Below, in pieces: positions 10,572 through 21,568 of a DNA stretch of 64,000 bases. This stretch comes from Oidiodendron maius Zn (taxonomy: Eukaryota > Ascomycota > Leotiomycetes > Myxotrichaceae), in NCBI GenBank assembly GCA_000827325.1, contig KN832871.1, forward strand, positions 2,914,001 to 2,978,000, in the 5' to 3' direction. The translations under genes were made by a program, and so were the position numbers. The notes under the pieces are model-generated. The model was not told the origin of the DNA. It worked only from the letters and a program-made list of their open reading frames with translations, and did not search any database. The number at the start of each line of letters is the position of its first letter. Position 1 is the stretch's first letter.

Positions 10572-12811
10572 TCAGTTGCTTCCACCACCTTGGATCAGTG
10601 GCTGCTTCACCATGCCCGGTCCCCTCCCAATTGCTTCCTTGGGACTGAGAACACCCATGACATTTTGTGTCACTGGAACATCTGCGACAGGGAAGATGTA
10701 GCTGCTAAACTCACGACCTATGAGGCTCTCTTCATCCTTCACAATAGTCGAGTTGATAGACTCCACATTCCTGGAATATAGTTCCGTGTCCACGACCTTA
10801 CCGTTGGTATCCAACCCGGCGAATGTGAATTCCTGGCTTGTGCTACCAAACCCGCTGCTATAGCCTTCATTAGGGGCTCCGAAGTAATGAGCCGTGCCGC
10901 TCATTACTGTGGATAACTGGGATCCCGAGAAGCCGGACACAAGAGAGGCACTGTCGAGGATGTCGGTAAACGGTTGCAGACCAGTTGGGAAGACGGGCGT
11001 TCCTTGTACAGTGAGATCCACGCTCCGGATTAGGTCCGCATCAATCGTGAAGTTGCCACCAGCTAGGAAGATGACGGTTGTGTTAGCATATAGAGGATAC
11101 GAGTAGCTGGATCTGTAGTAGACACCACCAGTGGATTGGTCGACGCCAGTTGTGGTCTGGTTGTTTTGCTGAACAGCCCCAAAAGCTGTGTACAAGCCAT
11201 AATTGGTGACGGCAAGATTCTGCGTCCAGGTGGACACGATGGTTCCATGCTGAGAGGTTACAAGGGAGGATATTGACAGAGTCCGGTATACATTAGTGGT
11301 ATATTCTAACGTTTCGTTGGCCCCGGTTGAGTTCTGGCCCAGCTTTTGAGAGAGCGTGATTGAAGGTGCCGGAAGGTGAATTACTGGGCTTTTGCCCGTA
11401 GTGATCGAGGCTTCATCATCATCCAACCAGATGAATACCTTGCCGGTAACAAGCCAGGAGCTTCCTACTGTTTCGCTAAGAGTCCCGCTGGAGCGCCCAT
11501 CGTCGAGTATGCCAATCACTTTGATTTCAAATGTGTGTTCCGCACCGTCACAAAGGATTGGCAGCCACGGTGTGATATCAATCTCATGTTCTCGCAGATC
11601 AAAAGCGTCTATGCCAACAATTGGACGCCATAATCCCGGTACCACGCCACCAGTAAATATCACAGGAAACGGCCATTGGACACCAGCGAGTTGTCCATCG
11701 ATTAAGACTTGCACTTCGCGGAAGGGAGAGTATCCATACAGAGTACCATCGACTGGATCGAAGGTGTCGATATTCGACTGTAGAACGTTGCTCCACCAGA
11801 ATTCTTCGGTGGCTTGTCCGCAAGCAGAAACGGAAAAGACGGCTCTGTTGGCATTCCTCGGGAAGCTAACAGTGTTGGTCGCATTATCAGTTGGGAGAGT
11901 AAACACGCTCCCAGCATTGGCAGCGCCGTTTCTCGACGATATTGGAATAATCAAAGACGCCGGCTCGACAGTATCCTCACTCGTAAAGAATGTAGCCGTC
12001 AGGGTTGTATTGAAAGACGCGGTATAGACGTTATTGACAAGATTTCCAAGATCAAAGATTATCTTCTGAGGCGAGTTCCATAGAGACATATATTCAGTCA
12101 TGTCTTTAATATATGTCCACCGAATCCCATCAATAGTGGGCTCGGCAGTGGAGGTTCTCCAAACTTCAGTGTCTCCGAAGTACATGAGCGCAAGCCGGTC
12201 ATACTGCTTCCCCTGAGATGTGACCGTGAAGTTCATTGTAACTCTATTGAACTTGCAGTTGGGGGGAGTGTAGTTTCCTATTACGAGTTAGCTGGGCCAG
12301 GCAGAGAAACAAAATGTAGCATACCGACAAATGGTAGACCATAACTGTAGGCAAACACATGTTCCATGAGGAGAACCTGACAGGAAGCCCCTGACGAGGC
12401 TGACGCAAGGCTCGTGGTGTTCTCGGCACCATCACCCAGAATAGTTTCATCCGTCACTCCTTCGGGAGTCAGTACGGGCTGATAAACTTGAAAGACGTTC
12501 AAAACGGAGGACGTCGCAGAAGGCGACGGTGCTGCATATTTCTCGAGGTGAGACCTGGAGATAGTGGATAACGCTTCGGTCCGTCCACCAGCGCGGGGCA
12601 TGGGCATACAGCCGCTCAGCAGCAAGAATAGTCCCAAACAACATCCAACGAGGCCAATTGCAAGGACTTTGATGCTGGTTCCAGTCCAGAGGCTGTGATG
12701 ACGTTCACGTGATTCCCCTTCTTGAGATATTAAGCTTTCCTCTTCCTCCAGGGGAATCTCCATGCCGTGGGATTCCTTGGCACACTCGCGACGGCCAAAT
12801 ATCGACGGCAT
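10572..12811 (-). CDS. peptide-N4-(N-acetyl-beta-glucosaminyl)asparagine amidase A-like, membrane anchored
   Basis: Two exons, 12811-12325 and 12277-10572, join in phase 1 (donor GTATGC, acceptor TAG) to give 730 residues. The start MPSIFGRREC is the first ATG in the open frame. An acidic cytosolic tail precedes one hydrophobic segment (VLAIGLVGCCLGLFLLLSGC), which suggests a type II signal anchor. The lumenal or external part opens with the PNGase A signature, joined across the intron: PFVGNYTPPNCKFNRVT, then FDRLALMYFGDTEVWRT-like residues and TAEPTIDGIRWTYIKDMTEY. Many N-glycosylation sequons follow. PNGase A enzymes release N-glycans from glycopeptides. Many fungal members are uncharacterised, so activity is inferred. 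Confidence 0.88.
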
Positions 12812-12979
12812 GGCGCAGATGGGCGTAATGTCACCGACCGAAGGAGCCAATGTCACAGTATAACGAGTGACGAGATGAGAAGAGCGGCTTCCCGTCGACG
12901 ATGCTGCCGACGTGGGCTGAATGGACGCCGGGGTATAGAGATACTGTGTACAAAGAGCAGCGATCACCTGGGCTTCCTC

Positions 12980-13417
12980 CTACTCGCTGCCGAACGTGCG
13001 CAAATGATCCCAATATCGTTTTCGCGCCGCAGTGGCCAACCCGTCGCCCTGGAATCGGTGCTGGAAGTAATTGAAAACCGCGAACTCCTCGCGGGTCATT
13101 ACATACGACGCGGGACGGGCCTGGATCCGACGCAAGATGGTAGCGAGCGCGGCCTCGAGGATGGCTGAAACCGTGGGATCGTCGGCACCCCCAGGACTGT
13201 CTCGGGCGACCTCGAGAGCTTGAGCGACCGTGGTGGGAGCAGCAGCCGTAACAGGAGCCGGCGGCGGTGAGGTCGAGCTCCTGACACAGGCGCCGGACCC
13301 GCGCGTCCTTATAGCAGCAGCAGCAGAACTGGCGGACGATAAGGCTGGCAGGTGGGGAGCAGGGTTCAGCAAGAGGAAGGTCGCGAAAGGAAGGTCGGGT
13401 TCCTGAATGAACGTCAT
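12980..13417 (-). CDS. small protein of unknown function, probably real
   Basis: Single-exon frame of 145 residues starting MTFIQEPDLPFATFLLLNPA. The first half is Ala/Pro/Ser-rich. The second half looks like a compact helical unit: SAILEAALATILRRIQARP, then YVMTREEFAVFNYFQHRF and ATAARKRYWDHLR. This C-terminal half has the residue mix of a folded, conserved domain, unlike the overlapping frames on both strands. It lies 168 bases upstream of the amidase on the same strand. I do not recognise a family. The high GC content makes chance frames common here, so confidence is moderate. Confidence 0.5.
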   Translation of the reverse strand: MTFIQEPDLPFATFLLLNPAPHLPALSSASSAAAAIRTRGSGACVRSSTSPPPAPVTAAAPTTVAQALEVARDSPGGADDPTVSAILEAALATILRRIQARPASYVMTREEFAVFNYFQHRFQGDGLATAARKRYWDHLRTFGSE

Positions 13418-14600
13418 TCCTATTACCGGTAGGAGCCAACAACGGCAATGGAAGAGGAGATGGGGAACGCAATTGTCGAGGTCGAAGAATCGTTTGAGGG
13501 CGATGCGGGGGAAGCTGAAGATAGAGAGAGATATCTCGTGTGGAGATGCAGAGGGAGAACCAAATCGGCGTGCAAAGGAAGGGGGCAGAGCACTGGGCCT
13601 TTGTATGTCTGGGTCTCTTCCTTGGGCTTTGTATTACCGTCGTCTTCGCCTTGCACCATTCGACTCTGCGCCCCGATCGGCTTTCAACATCACGCTCGCA
13701 GCGTTTGAGCGATCGTGGTGGATGACCTGGTGCCATATACCGTGATGCAGGGCTGCCGTATGGTGGCCGCGGCGCACAACTCTACGCATAAAGATGATGG
13801 TTCCAAAGGGAAGGCCGGAACGACGACCTCCAATACCCATCTCCGGACGGACGGCAGGCCGCCAACCCGCAGCGTTAACCACATGAGGCTCAACGAGAAT
13901 AGTCCCAACTTCCCCGGTCTAGCGTCTCACCATGTCGTTATCGAACGGCATATACTTCGCAGGCATCCCCAGCTTCGCCACCGCGGCAGAGAGAGAATGG
14001 TTGGAAACGGGGGATCACAGGCTCGAGTTGTGCGGCGTGAGCTGCTGGGCAACTGCCACAGTGCCTACGCCTCCCACCGAAATGCTTCATCGACACCTCC
14101 CGGAACGGCTCACTTATCATGTCTTGTACGGCAAAGGTTTTAGGAGGCGGGGTCGATCGCCCACGACACGTTGACCCGTTTGCAAATGCATTAGTCGTCG
14201 TTGTCGTTGGCTCGCTCGCCAGCTCAATTTTCGCTATCGGTCGAGGAATCTTGCGCGGAGGACCGGTTCATTGCCAAAATAGTGACGGGTTGATATCCAG
14301 AGCAGGATGTCCAGCCCCCCCAATCCGAGTTAGCACGCTAGGTGTTTGCGCTCGAGAGTCAAGGTCAGCTCTCTTCCTAACCACTATCATAATGTAATGA
14401 TGCTCTGAATAGCAACGGCCTATACTAGCTGCCGCAGTTAGCAGGTTAGGTAGAAGAGGTCACTATGATCTGCACACCAAAAAATTAACTCATCCGCAAT
14501 CGTCTGCTTTCTCTCATGCTTTTCTTCTCTACTCTACTGTCCTAGGCCGCTCGTCATATGGTTCGATTTCATTAATATTGCCTTAATAACTGCTGCTGCG
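13418..14600. other. intergenic, GC-rich in first half
   Basis: Many overlapping open frames on both strands reflect high GC content between 13,400 and 14,300. None has a recognisable domain or a consistent codon pattern. The right end is the promoter of the PLC-like gene at 14,601. Confidence 0.45.
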
Positions 14601-16684
14601 ATGCTCTTTCTCTCACGAGTCATCGTCTCAGCGGTTTTCCTGTATCCCATGCTGAATCCCAAGGATAAAGATGTCAGCATGAGCTGCGAGCTTCCGACGA
14701 AGGCAGATATCAAGAGTCTTAACTTAGCACAGTTTAGAGAGTTATTGACCCGTTTTGGAAACTGCACCACCATTGCTCAACATCGTCATTGGAGTCGCCA
14801 TGGCGGCTATGTTACGCTCATTAACGCGACCCCATATGATTGGAACCTCACATCTATGTACCAGGATCAAATGGAATATGACTTCCCTGTTCATATTCCA
14901 GCAGGTATGCTGACTAGGCTTACACTACGCCAGCTGCCAGCAGATCTAACAGCCTTATAGGATCTGCCCACGAGCAATATATAAACTTTGTAAAGGATTA
15001 TGCAGATGGCACTGCTGAGGCCACCTACACCCTTGTCGACGCTCCCAGTGCTGCCTCTTTTAGTGTTCAAGCCAGACACATGGGCGACAAACGAATTTCA
15101 ATCCAGTACCACGATACATTGTCGTCCGTCAACAACCCTGGGGGTTCTAAGATTGATCTGGGTTTCCAAAAGGACGGCAGCGTATCATTTATCCTATCCG
15201 GTGCCGGTCCCTCTTTTGTCTCCAGCAATCCCCCAACCGGGTGGATGCAAAATACAATCACATCTATTGGCACCAAGTACTTGAGAGAGATCTCCATGCC
15301 GGCCAGTCACAACTCTGGGATGAACAAGCTCACTTACAGTTACAGCGGAGTCAGGCACAACACGCTGACTCAATCTCTTGGCGTATATGAGCAAGCAATG
15401 AATGGGGCTCGTTACTTTGATATCCGTCCTGTGTTGCGCCAAGGCCAATTCTATGTTGGCCATTTCTCCAAGCTCCGGAATAGGTATGTTGGGGGTACCG
15501 GATCGACCATGTTCGATATAGTTCGTGACATCAACGCTTTTAACAACGCTACCCCCGGAGAACTTAGTATTTTAGACATCAGTCATGAAATGAACATAGA
15601 TCGTGACTTTGGCCCTTTTAATGGGCAAGAATGGCAAGATTTGTACCGAATTCTCGATGGAATCGTGGACCTTTGGTCACCTCAAGCCGACTGGCCGCGT
15701 GACCTGACAGCCGTTCCTCTCTCGCACTTCATTACAACGGGTTCGAGATCCGCCATCATTATTCGTCTGCCTTACTATGCGCCGACGCCACTGTCTCGGG
15801 AGGAGCGCTCTTTCACGCAAGTCGACGCCAAAGCTCGAGACCGAGATTCTAGAGGAAAAGGCAATGTACCAACCGTAAATAGAGGCAAAGGTAACGAGAC
15901 CAAGAGAAAGGGAGGAGACACAGATTTCAGACCGCGAATAAAGGAGGTAACTCCGGTATCTGCAACGGGAATCCTGCATCCTGCTGCCTTCGTTCCAGAC
16001 ACTCGGTTCCCAGTGACAAACCTCTACTCAAATACACATTTGCCGGGTCAACTCTCAGCTGACCAAATAAATAAGATGCGGGATCATAATCCATCCAAGG
16101 GCGGGATGTTCATGGGCGTCTGGATATTCACTGAGAACTGGATTCACAATCTAAATGTTGCCAACCAGAAGCACTCCATCATTGGCCATGCGGCCCAAGC
16201 CCACCGCAGGCTATTCAGGGACCTGTGGCCAGCAATGTCAAAAGATAGCTACCCAAATCTCGTTCAAGTTGATAACATCCGGAACAAAGACGTGTTGGCG
16301 CTCACTATGGCTATCAACATCAATTTCGTGAGTCCGTTACTTCTCACTCGCCGAGACAACCCAAAAGTAGAAAAAGCCACACAGACAACCCCACCGAAGC
16401 CTACGCAGACGTGCTCGACCATCGATCGGTGGGCGCACTGGTGGGGATTCTACCCCAAATCAGAGTGCTACAACCCACACCCATTTCAGAGCTTGGCCAA
16501 GAACGCACAGGAACTGGCGGCAGAATGGAAGGCAGCCGAGATAGCCAAGGAGCATGCTAGGATGAATAATACCGCGGGTATGCTTAGGGATGAAGAGCAG
16601 TGGTGGAGTCGACATGCTGCAAAGACCACGGCTGCCAAAACCACACCTTCCACGGCTGTTAAGCTACGGCCTGAGCAATGGTGA
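14601..16684 (+). CDS. PLC-like phosphodiesterase, PI-PLC X-domain type (TIM barrel)
   Basis: Exons 14601-14904 and 14961-16684 join in phase 1 (donor GTATGC, acceptor TAG) to give 675 residues. A hydrophobic start (MLFLSRVIVSAVFLYPML) suggests a signal peptide or anchor. Residues about 60-200 form a beta-rich region (YVTLINATPYDW). The PLC X-like barrel has MPASHNSGM with candidate catalytic His218, NGARYFDIRPV, and YVGHFSKL with candidate second His269. LSILDISHEM continues the barrel. A basic, low-complexity insert (about residues 374-440, rich in Arg/Lys/Gly) interrupts the barrel before the FMGVWIFTENW segment. A WAHWWGFYPKSECY stretch sits near the C-terminus. The substrate is unknown; such fungal proteins are mostly uncharacterised. 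Confidence 0.87.
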
Positions 16685-17242
16685 GACTGCTATTGAGTCT
16701 TAGTTTAGCATCAAGGCTTCAATAAAGCGAAAATACGAGGAAGTATTGAAGAGCCTTCGAAGATTTGGTGTTGTCCTATCATCTTCGAATTCTAGGAAAA
16801 TAAAATAATTTGAAATAGACATTATATTATAGGTACTGTAATACTAAAGTAGAATTCTTGGGATTATTCATGCCACGTATAATCCGATATAATACAACGT
16901 TACAACCGCAGCAGTTTGACTATATATAAAATATTCTACATCGACGAAATGATCTATCTTGCTTTTTCGAGTGGTTGAACGAGATATAGTGCAGCGATTT
17001 TACCGCTTAAGGACATCCCCCCTCCCATTTTCTTCTCTTCCGCACATCACCACATCTCATGTGAAGAAATTCAAGTAATAGTTAGAGACTGAATTAAATT
17101 AGAATCCATTTCTATAATAATGTCCTTCCAGCTCCGAATAGCTTTGCCGCTCCAACTACATGCTGAAACTCGAAGCTAATAATCCGTCCCACCAATCTAT
17201 CATATCCCAAGCTCCATACCAGAATATCAGAATTCATTATTA
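16685..17242. other. AT-rich intergenic between two convergent PLC-like genes
   Basis: This holds the shared 3' flanks of both PLC-like genes and is strongly AT-rich at 16,790-16,940. No gene is seen. Confidence 0.5.
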
Positions 17243-18643
17243 TCATAGGAATAACCAGCTAAACAGCACTATCAAAGTAGTACATATCATCGCATTTCGG
17301 CCTATAAAATCCCCCAGCTTCGCCGCATTACTAGTAGCGAGACCACAGCACGTACGGTTGTAAGTGACATTGTTATATACCGCGGCAACTTCGAAGACAG
17401 TCCCATTCGGGATGTTGTAATAATCGACGTTGAGGAACTTGGGAGGGTAATTCCATATCTGATCACACTCTGCAGCGCCGACGCCAAGGGACCCATAGCC
17501 CGAAACATTGTTCGTGACGTTCAGCAAGGGGATGTTCGGGACCAGGAGACTGTTTCCTAAGATGTCGATGTCGTAGTTCAAGTTGTGGTTTGTCAGGTAC
17601 ATCCTATTCTGTGCGTCTTGGTTAGAGATGTCCGGGGGCCGCTGGACGGTGCACGGGAACGATCGGTCGGTGGGATCGAAGGGCGTCTCCCACAACTGAG
17701 AGAATTCGTCCAGGATCCAGGGGACGGCAGTCTGGTTGGCGTTGTAGTCCATGAAGAACACAACACGCTTGCCCGTTAGGATGAAGTGTGAGAGTGGTGG
17801 CCAGTCGTTGATGCCCATGGGGATCAGTGGTGGCGTGTATGCGTACTGGACTAGCCCTGTCTGCTCGAGGAAAGGGACGTAGTTCTCGACTGCTGTATAA
17901 TCACCATTCTCAAGGAGTATGGTGACGATGTCATATGGGTGATTTGAAACCCAGTCATAAACCGTTCCGAGATAGTCGGTGATGGGACCAACATCCAGCA
18001 CATCACAGGAAGTGTGGCAGAAATGGGGAATTGAGCCATTCCAATGCATCTGCCCTTGAAGCATTCGGATCCCATCATTTAGCTGCGTCGTCACGTCGAG
18101 GGCTTGATTGGCCGCTGCGTTATTGGCCCTAACGAAGGGCGAGTTGTGCGCAGAGACTTCAGTGATGTTGCCATACGTTCTGTTGCAGAATTCCGGGTAG
18201 TTGTTGCACGTCGGGAGGGGGCCCGTCGCAGAAGTGGCCGACGCGGTAGAATTTATAGTGCTGTTTGACGATTGTGTGCCTGAAAGCAAGGTCTGTGAAG
18301 TTTTTGAGCTTTCTGACGAGCTGGTCACATTGCCAAGTATTTCGCCACTGTTGATGCTAAATATCGTTGTGGACCCGATGGTCGTAGTGATTGTAGTAGA
18401 GGCGCTCGTTATGGTCGAGAGGAGGGGAGATGTGGAGATGGCAACGGAGGACTGAACGGTAATAGTCGACGAGTAGGAGATATAGCTTCCCGTTGGCGTC
18501 GCCGCCTCACTGGAACCCGTCAAGATAGTGACGCTGGCAGTAGAGCTCGAGCTTGAATCTGTGCCCGCCGTCGAAGTCAATTGAGCGGTTGATGGGAGGG
18601 CGAAAAGCCCTGCGGCATAGAGAATGAGACGCGCGTTCACCAT
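17243..18643 (-). CDS. secreted PLC-like phosphodiesterase, Ser/Thr-rich, probably GPI-anchored
   Basis: Single exon of 466 residues. A signal peptide (MVNARLILYAAGLFALPSTA) is followed by about 120 residues of Ser/Thr-rich, mucin-like sequence and then a Cys-containing catalytic domain. That domain opens CNNYPEFCNRTYGNITEVSA with candidate catalytic His166 in SAHNSPF. NDGIRMLQGQMHW and HFCHTSCDVLDVGP hold the likely second histidine. YDIVTILLENGD and GKRVVFFMDYNAN continue the barrel. The C-terminus ends in a hydrophobic run (TTLIVLFSWLFL) that fits a GPI signal. It is a different subfamily from the PLC-like gene at 14.6 kb and clearly not its recent duplicate. Activity and substrate are unknown. 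Confidence 0.87.
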   Translation of the reverse strand: MVNARLILYAAGLFALPSTAQLTSTAGTDSSSSSTASVTILTGSSEAATPTGSYISYSSTITVQSSVAISTSPLLSTITSASTTITTTIGSTTIFSINSGEILGNVTSSSESSKTSQTLLSGTQSSNSTINSTASATSATGPLPTCNNYPEFCNRTYGNITEVSAHNSPFVRANNAAANQALDVTTQLNDGIRMLQGQMHWNGSIPHFCHTSCDVLDVGPITDYLGTVYDWVSNHPYDIVTILLENGDYTAVENYVPFLEQTGLVQYAYTPPLIPMGINDWPPLSHFILTGKRVVFFMDYNANQTAVPWILDEFSQLWETPFDPTDRSFPCTVQRPPDISNQDAQNRMYLTNHNLNYDIDILGNSLLVPNIPLLNVTNNVSGYGSLGVGAAECDQIWNYPPKFLNVDYYNIPNGTVFEVAAVYNNVTYNRTCCGLATSNAAKLGDFIGRNAMICTTLIVLFSWLFL

Positions 18644-20037
18644 AGCTGCGGTCTCAATCCTGAAGCCCCGATGGCGTCGACGGCCTTTGGATCGATGATA
18701 TCCTCAGGGCTTCGATGAATTCGACTTCCTGCCCACCAGCCTAGAAAAGAACAACAGACAGGATAGATTGGGGGGTGGGTGTGCCTAGGACGCAATAGCT
18801 ATAAGATATTTTCTGCTCTGGTTTAATAGATCAGCATTTCATGACGCACAATTAATCCAGCGGGGGCAGAAAGAATGGAAAGGGAAAGAAGGAAGATCGA
18901 AATGGGGACGGAGACAAGGAGACACTCTGCTCAGCTCAAATACTGGAGAAATCATCTCGAGCACTGCGGTAAGAACTTACCAACGCGTGATGTGAGCAGA
19001 GGCTGTCGAGATCCATCAACATGTCCACCGAGCAGCACTGAGGTGGGACAGTGACATCAGGTATCAAAGGATCTTCGACCAATAGTCGGCAGGAAGGCAA
19101 TGCTTGCAAGGTCTTTAAACACCGGGAATGCAGATCCGCATCGGGAGTTGCGATCCAACGTGGTCGGTGCGCGAGCTGATGGTTGCCATTTTCGCTAACT
19201 GCGCTGTGGCTTTTGTTGAGCCGCGCTCTCTTAGCTGTATTGGAAATATACATGATCATAAGCCCATCACCATGGAGTCCATCAGCAAGGTTTAGGTTTA
19301 TCGTCCACCTTACACAGTGCTCTGTTAGCGGAACAGGGAGGATACGATACTTGGACCCTGTTCCCCTAGGCCCTTGGCATTATTTTAAACACATCGGTGT
19401 GGAGTTAGTGAGTAATGTACGCCGCCGCCCTGAGCGGTCCTTACTGTATGCATAGTCAGGCACCGCAGCCCTTTCTCTACGAATCCTTCTCTGCGTATCC
19501 TCTGGTTTCAGCGATATTGCAACCTCCATAGCTAGATGTTCCTCTTACTTCCCACCATCTCGCTGATATACTGCTGTTGTACTGCCTTAGGCATGGGCCT
19601 CTCTCGTCGCGCATCAGTTCAGCGAGATTTGATAACCTGATGATATATTGCGTCGCTCCGTCAAGCAACCTTCCATACGCCTTTCCTCTCAGTGAACTAA
19701 CCGAGAACTGGGTTTGGAGGAGATGGCGGCACTATCGGAATATCCACCTGTCGTGGTCATCACCAACGAGCGCATGGCCGCGTTTGGAAAGGAAGAGACG
19801 GCCAAGCCAAAGGACCCGAATGACGCCCGCTGGGATGTCTGGACAAAGCAGATCTTGCAAGAAGCTGAAAAGGCGCGGCAGACGTGGAAATATGAGCCAG
19901 TTCGAGAAACAAGATTCCGAAAAGTTGGGAGCAAAGATTCACGACTTCAAATTAGGGACCACTGTTGATATCGTCCTCCCACCACTTCATTCTCAGACTG
20001 TCCACTTGGACCCGTTAATACCAGAGAATAGTGTATA
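18644..20037. other. intergenic, no confident gene
   Basis: A few frames of 60-107 codons occur. One at 19,714-19,968 (plus) starts with a plausible context and an even residue mix (MEEMAALSEYPPVVVITNER) but ends after 84 codons with no recognisable domain. I could not extend it by splicing. Confidence 0.4.
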
Positions 20038-20065
20038 CAGTCGCTTGCACGGCCGGCTTCCCCTG
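20038..20065 (+). repeat. left terminal inverted repeat
   Basis: 28 bp beginning CAGTC, preceded by TA at 20,036-20,037. It matches the right repeat at 26 of 28 positions in inverted orientation. Confidence 0.7.
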
Positions 20066-20371
20066 TCCCAAATTTTCTGACTTCTTGCTGACCAGGGTTT
20101 CTCGGCCCATTGTCGAAAATGCGCTTGATGCTGTAGTTAATCGCGCCAATCGACCAGGCCATCTCACTCATAAAGTGCCTCTTCCGATGTACGAGATGGA
20201 GACGCACCGTATACAAATGCTGGTACAGAAAAACACGATAAGAGGTAACCTCTCCTTCTACTACGTAGTTCTTACGAGGCCAAGCACCTCAGACATGGAC
20301 AAGTGGACGCCGCAGTAGTAACTCCCCTTTCTCTCATCCCGACTAACCACCTCCACGCACCCTCGTACCCT

Positions 20372-21078
20372 TTAGGATAATGTAGCATATATCGCAGATG
20401 TACTCGACCCAGATACCCTCTCGTTATTCAATCCACGATGGAATACCGTTGGGATACGACGCGATAGTCGAGATAGTCTGCGAGCCGCGTGAAGCTGAAG
20501 GATTTCCCGCAGTGTCTTCCTACTAAACATTTTGAGATAACTAGTTTATCACTGTTCTTCGTGGTCTAGAGATAGGAAATATAGAGGGTGGCTTACCACA
20601 ATGGACACGTGCTACTAAAGTCTAAGAGCCACGGATCGATACAGTATTGGTGATAGACGTGACCGCAAGGAAGTATCCTAACGTTTTCTTCCTCGATAAA
20701 GTACTCTATACAGATAGAACAACTTGGAGGCTCATTTCTTAAGTCTGATTGATCTTCGTTCTGCAACATGTCTCTCTGTGGTGGGCTTCTACGCTCATTG
20801 TGCCTCGTATCGATATTATTAACTACCGTGCTCTCATTCGCGTCGAACTGCTCTAGTAGATAGGTACTCCAGGTGGGATTTTGGGCTTCGCTGTTGCTTT
20901 GCTTACCCAATAGAGGCCCCTTGGAATACCTTCGAACAGGGCATGAGTCGAGGACGAAACCACTAGCCACCTTCCTATCGCTGCCCTCCTCGCGCCTCTG
21001 CCAGTTTATTACAGACTCAGGAGTAACTGGACGCTGTACTCGATCGATGATACGTCCAAGAAGGCGGATAGTTAGCAT
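20372..21078 (-). CDS. RING-H2 finger protein, probable E3 ubiquitin ligase
   Basis: Two exons, 21078-20597 and 20522-20372, join in phase 2 (donor GTAAGC, acceptor TAG), giving 210 residues from the first ATG (MLTIRLLGRII). The splice completes the RING: CSIC, then PCGHVYHQYC, WLLDFSSTCPL and the last Cys contributed across the intron (CPLCRKTL). All eight RING-H2 ligands are present. Open reading continues upstream of this ATG to an acceptor-like site at about 21,148 (RTLYSLFKFLADVV), so an earlier exon with a membrane segment is possible but was not found. The gene lies wholly inside the TIR element at 20,038-21,568. The target is unknown. Confidence 0.75.
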
Positions 21079-21540
21079 ATTGTTGTTGCTAGGTCCTACT
21101 TCCGTCACAACGTCTGCGAGGAATTTGAAGAGTGAGTATAGGGTGCGCTATATCGGGTTTCACCTTTATTCAGGTCTATATGACATAGATGATACCACTT
21201 CTCCTGTGTTCCGTCCTAGCGAGTAGGATCGGTTAGAGACGTATAAATAAGGTACAAGTCTAACTGCGATGCTGCAGTGGGTGCTGCGAAGGTATCACTT
21301 TGCGGGGGTTGGGCGTTGATTGGGGCGGGCGGAAATCCCTCAACTCTCGCAAGTCTCATGACTCCTTCAAAGTGAATGTTAGAAAAGACGGCTGGTGGAC
21401 TTCAAGGCTATGTTCGTCATTTGGATTTCAGAGATCAAGGGAATGGGCCAAGTATGGGGTGTTCCAGGTTGCAGGGTATGACTTCCCACGTGATATTTGT
21501 CCTCGTGCACAAGTTCCCTCAAACCAAAAAATTCTAACGG

Positions 21541-21568
21541 CAGGGGAAGCCGGTCGTGCAAGCTACTG
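21541..21568 (-). repeat. right terminal inverted repeat
   Basis: 28 bp ending GCTACTG, followed by TA at 21,569-21,570; inverted partner of the repeat at 20,038. Confidence 0.7.

Larger units (their letters stand above)
20038..21568. mobile_element. TIR element with TA target sites (Tc1/mariner- or pogo-like ends), non-autonomous
   Basis: A 28-bp terminal inverted repeat, 26/28 identical, bounds 1,531 bp. The left end reads CAGTCGCTTGCACGGCCGG from 20,038. The right end, read inward on the other strand from 21,568, begins CAGTAGCTTGCACGACCGG. Similarity continues more weakly inside. Both ends are directly flanked by TA, and the termini CAGT...ACTG with a TA duplication are typical of the Tc1/mariner/pogo superfamily. 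No transposase frame or remnant is recognised inside; the only gene seen within is a RING-H2 protein on the minus strand. The boundary call is seen in sequence; the superfamily is inferred. Confidence 0.6.

Noticed and set aside
12831-13736. 301-codon minus-strand frame
   Set aside because: Arg/Pro/Ser-rich chance frame in GC-rich DNA; overlaps the better 145-residue candidate and the amidase gene in another frame.
19577-20080. 167-codon plus-strand frame
   Set aside because: No domain, basic chance composition, and it crosses into the TIR of the element.
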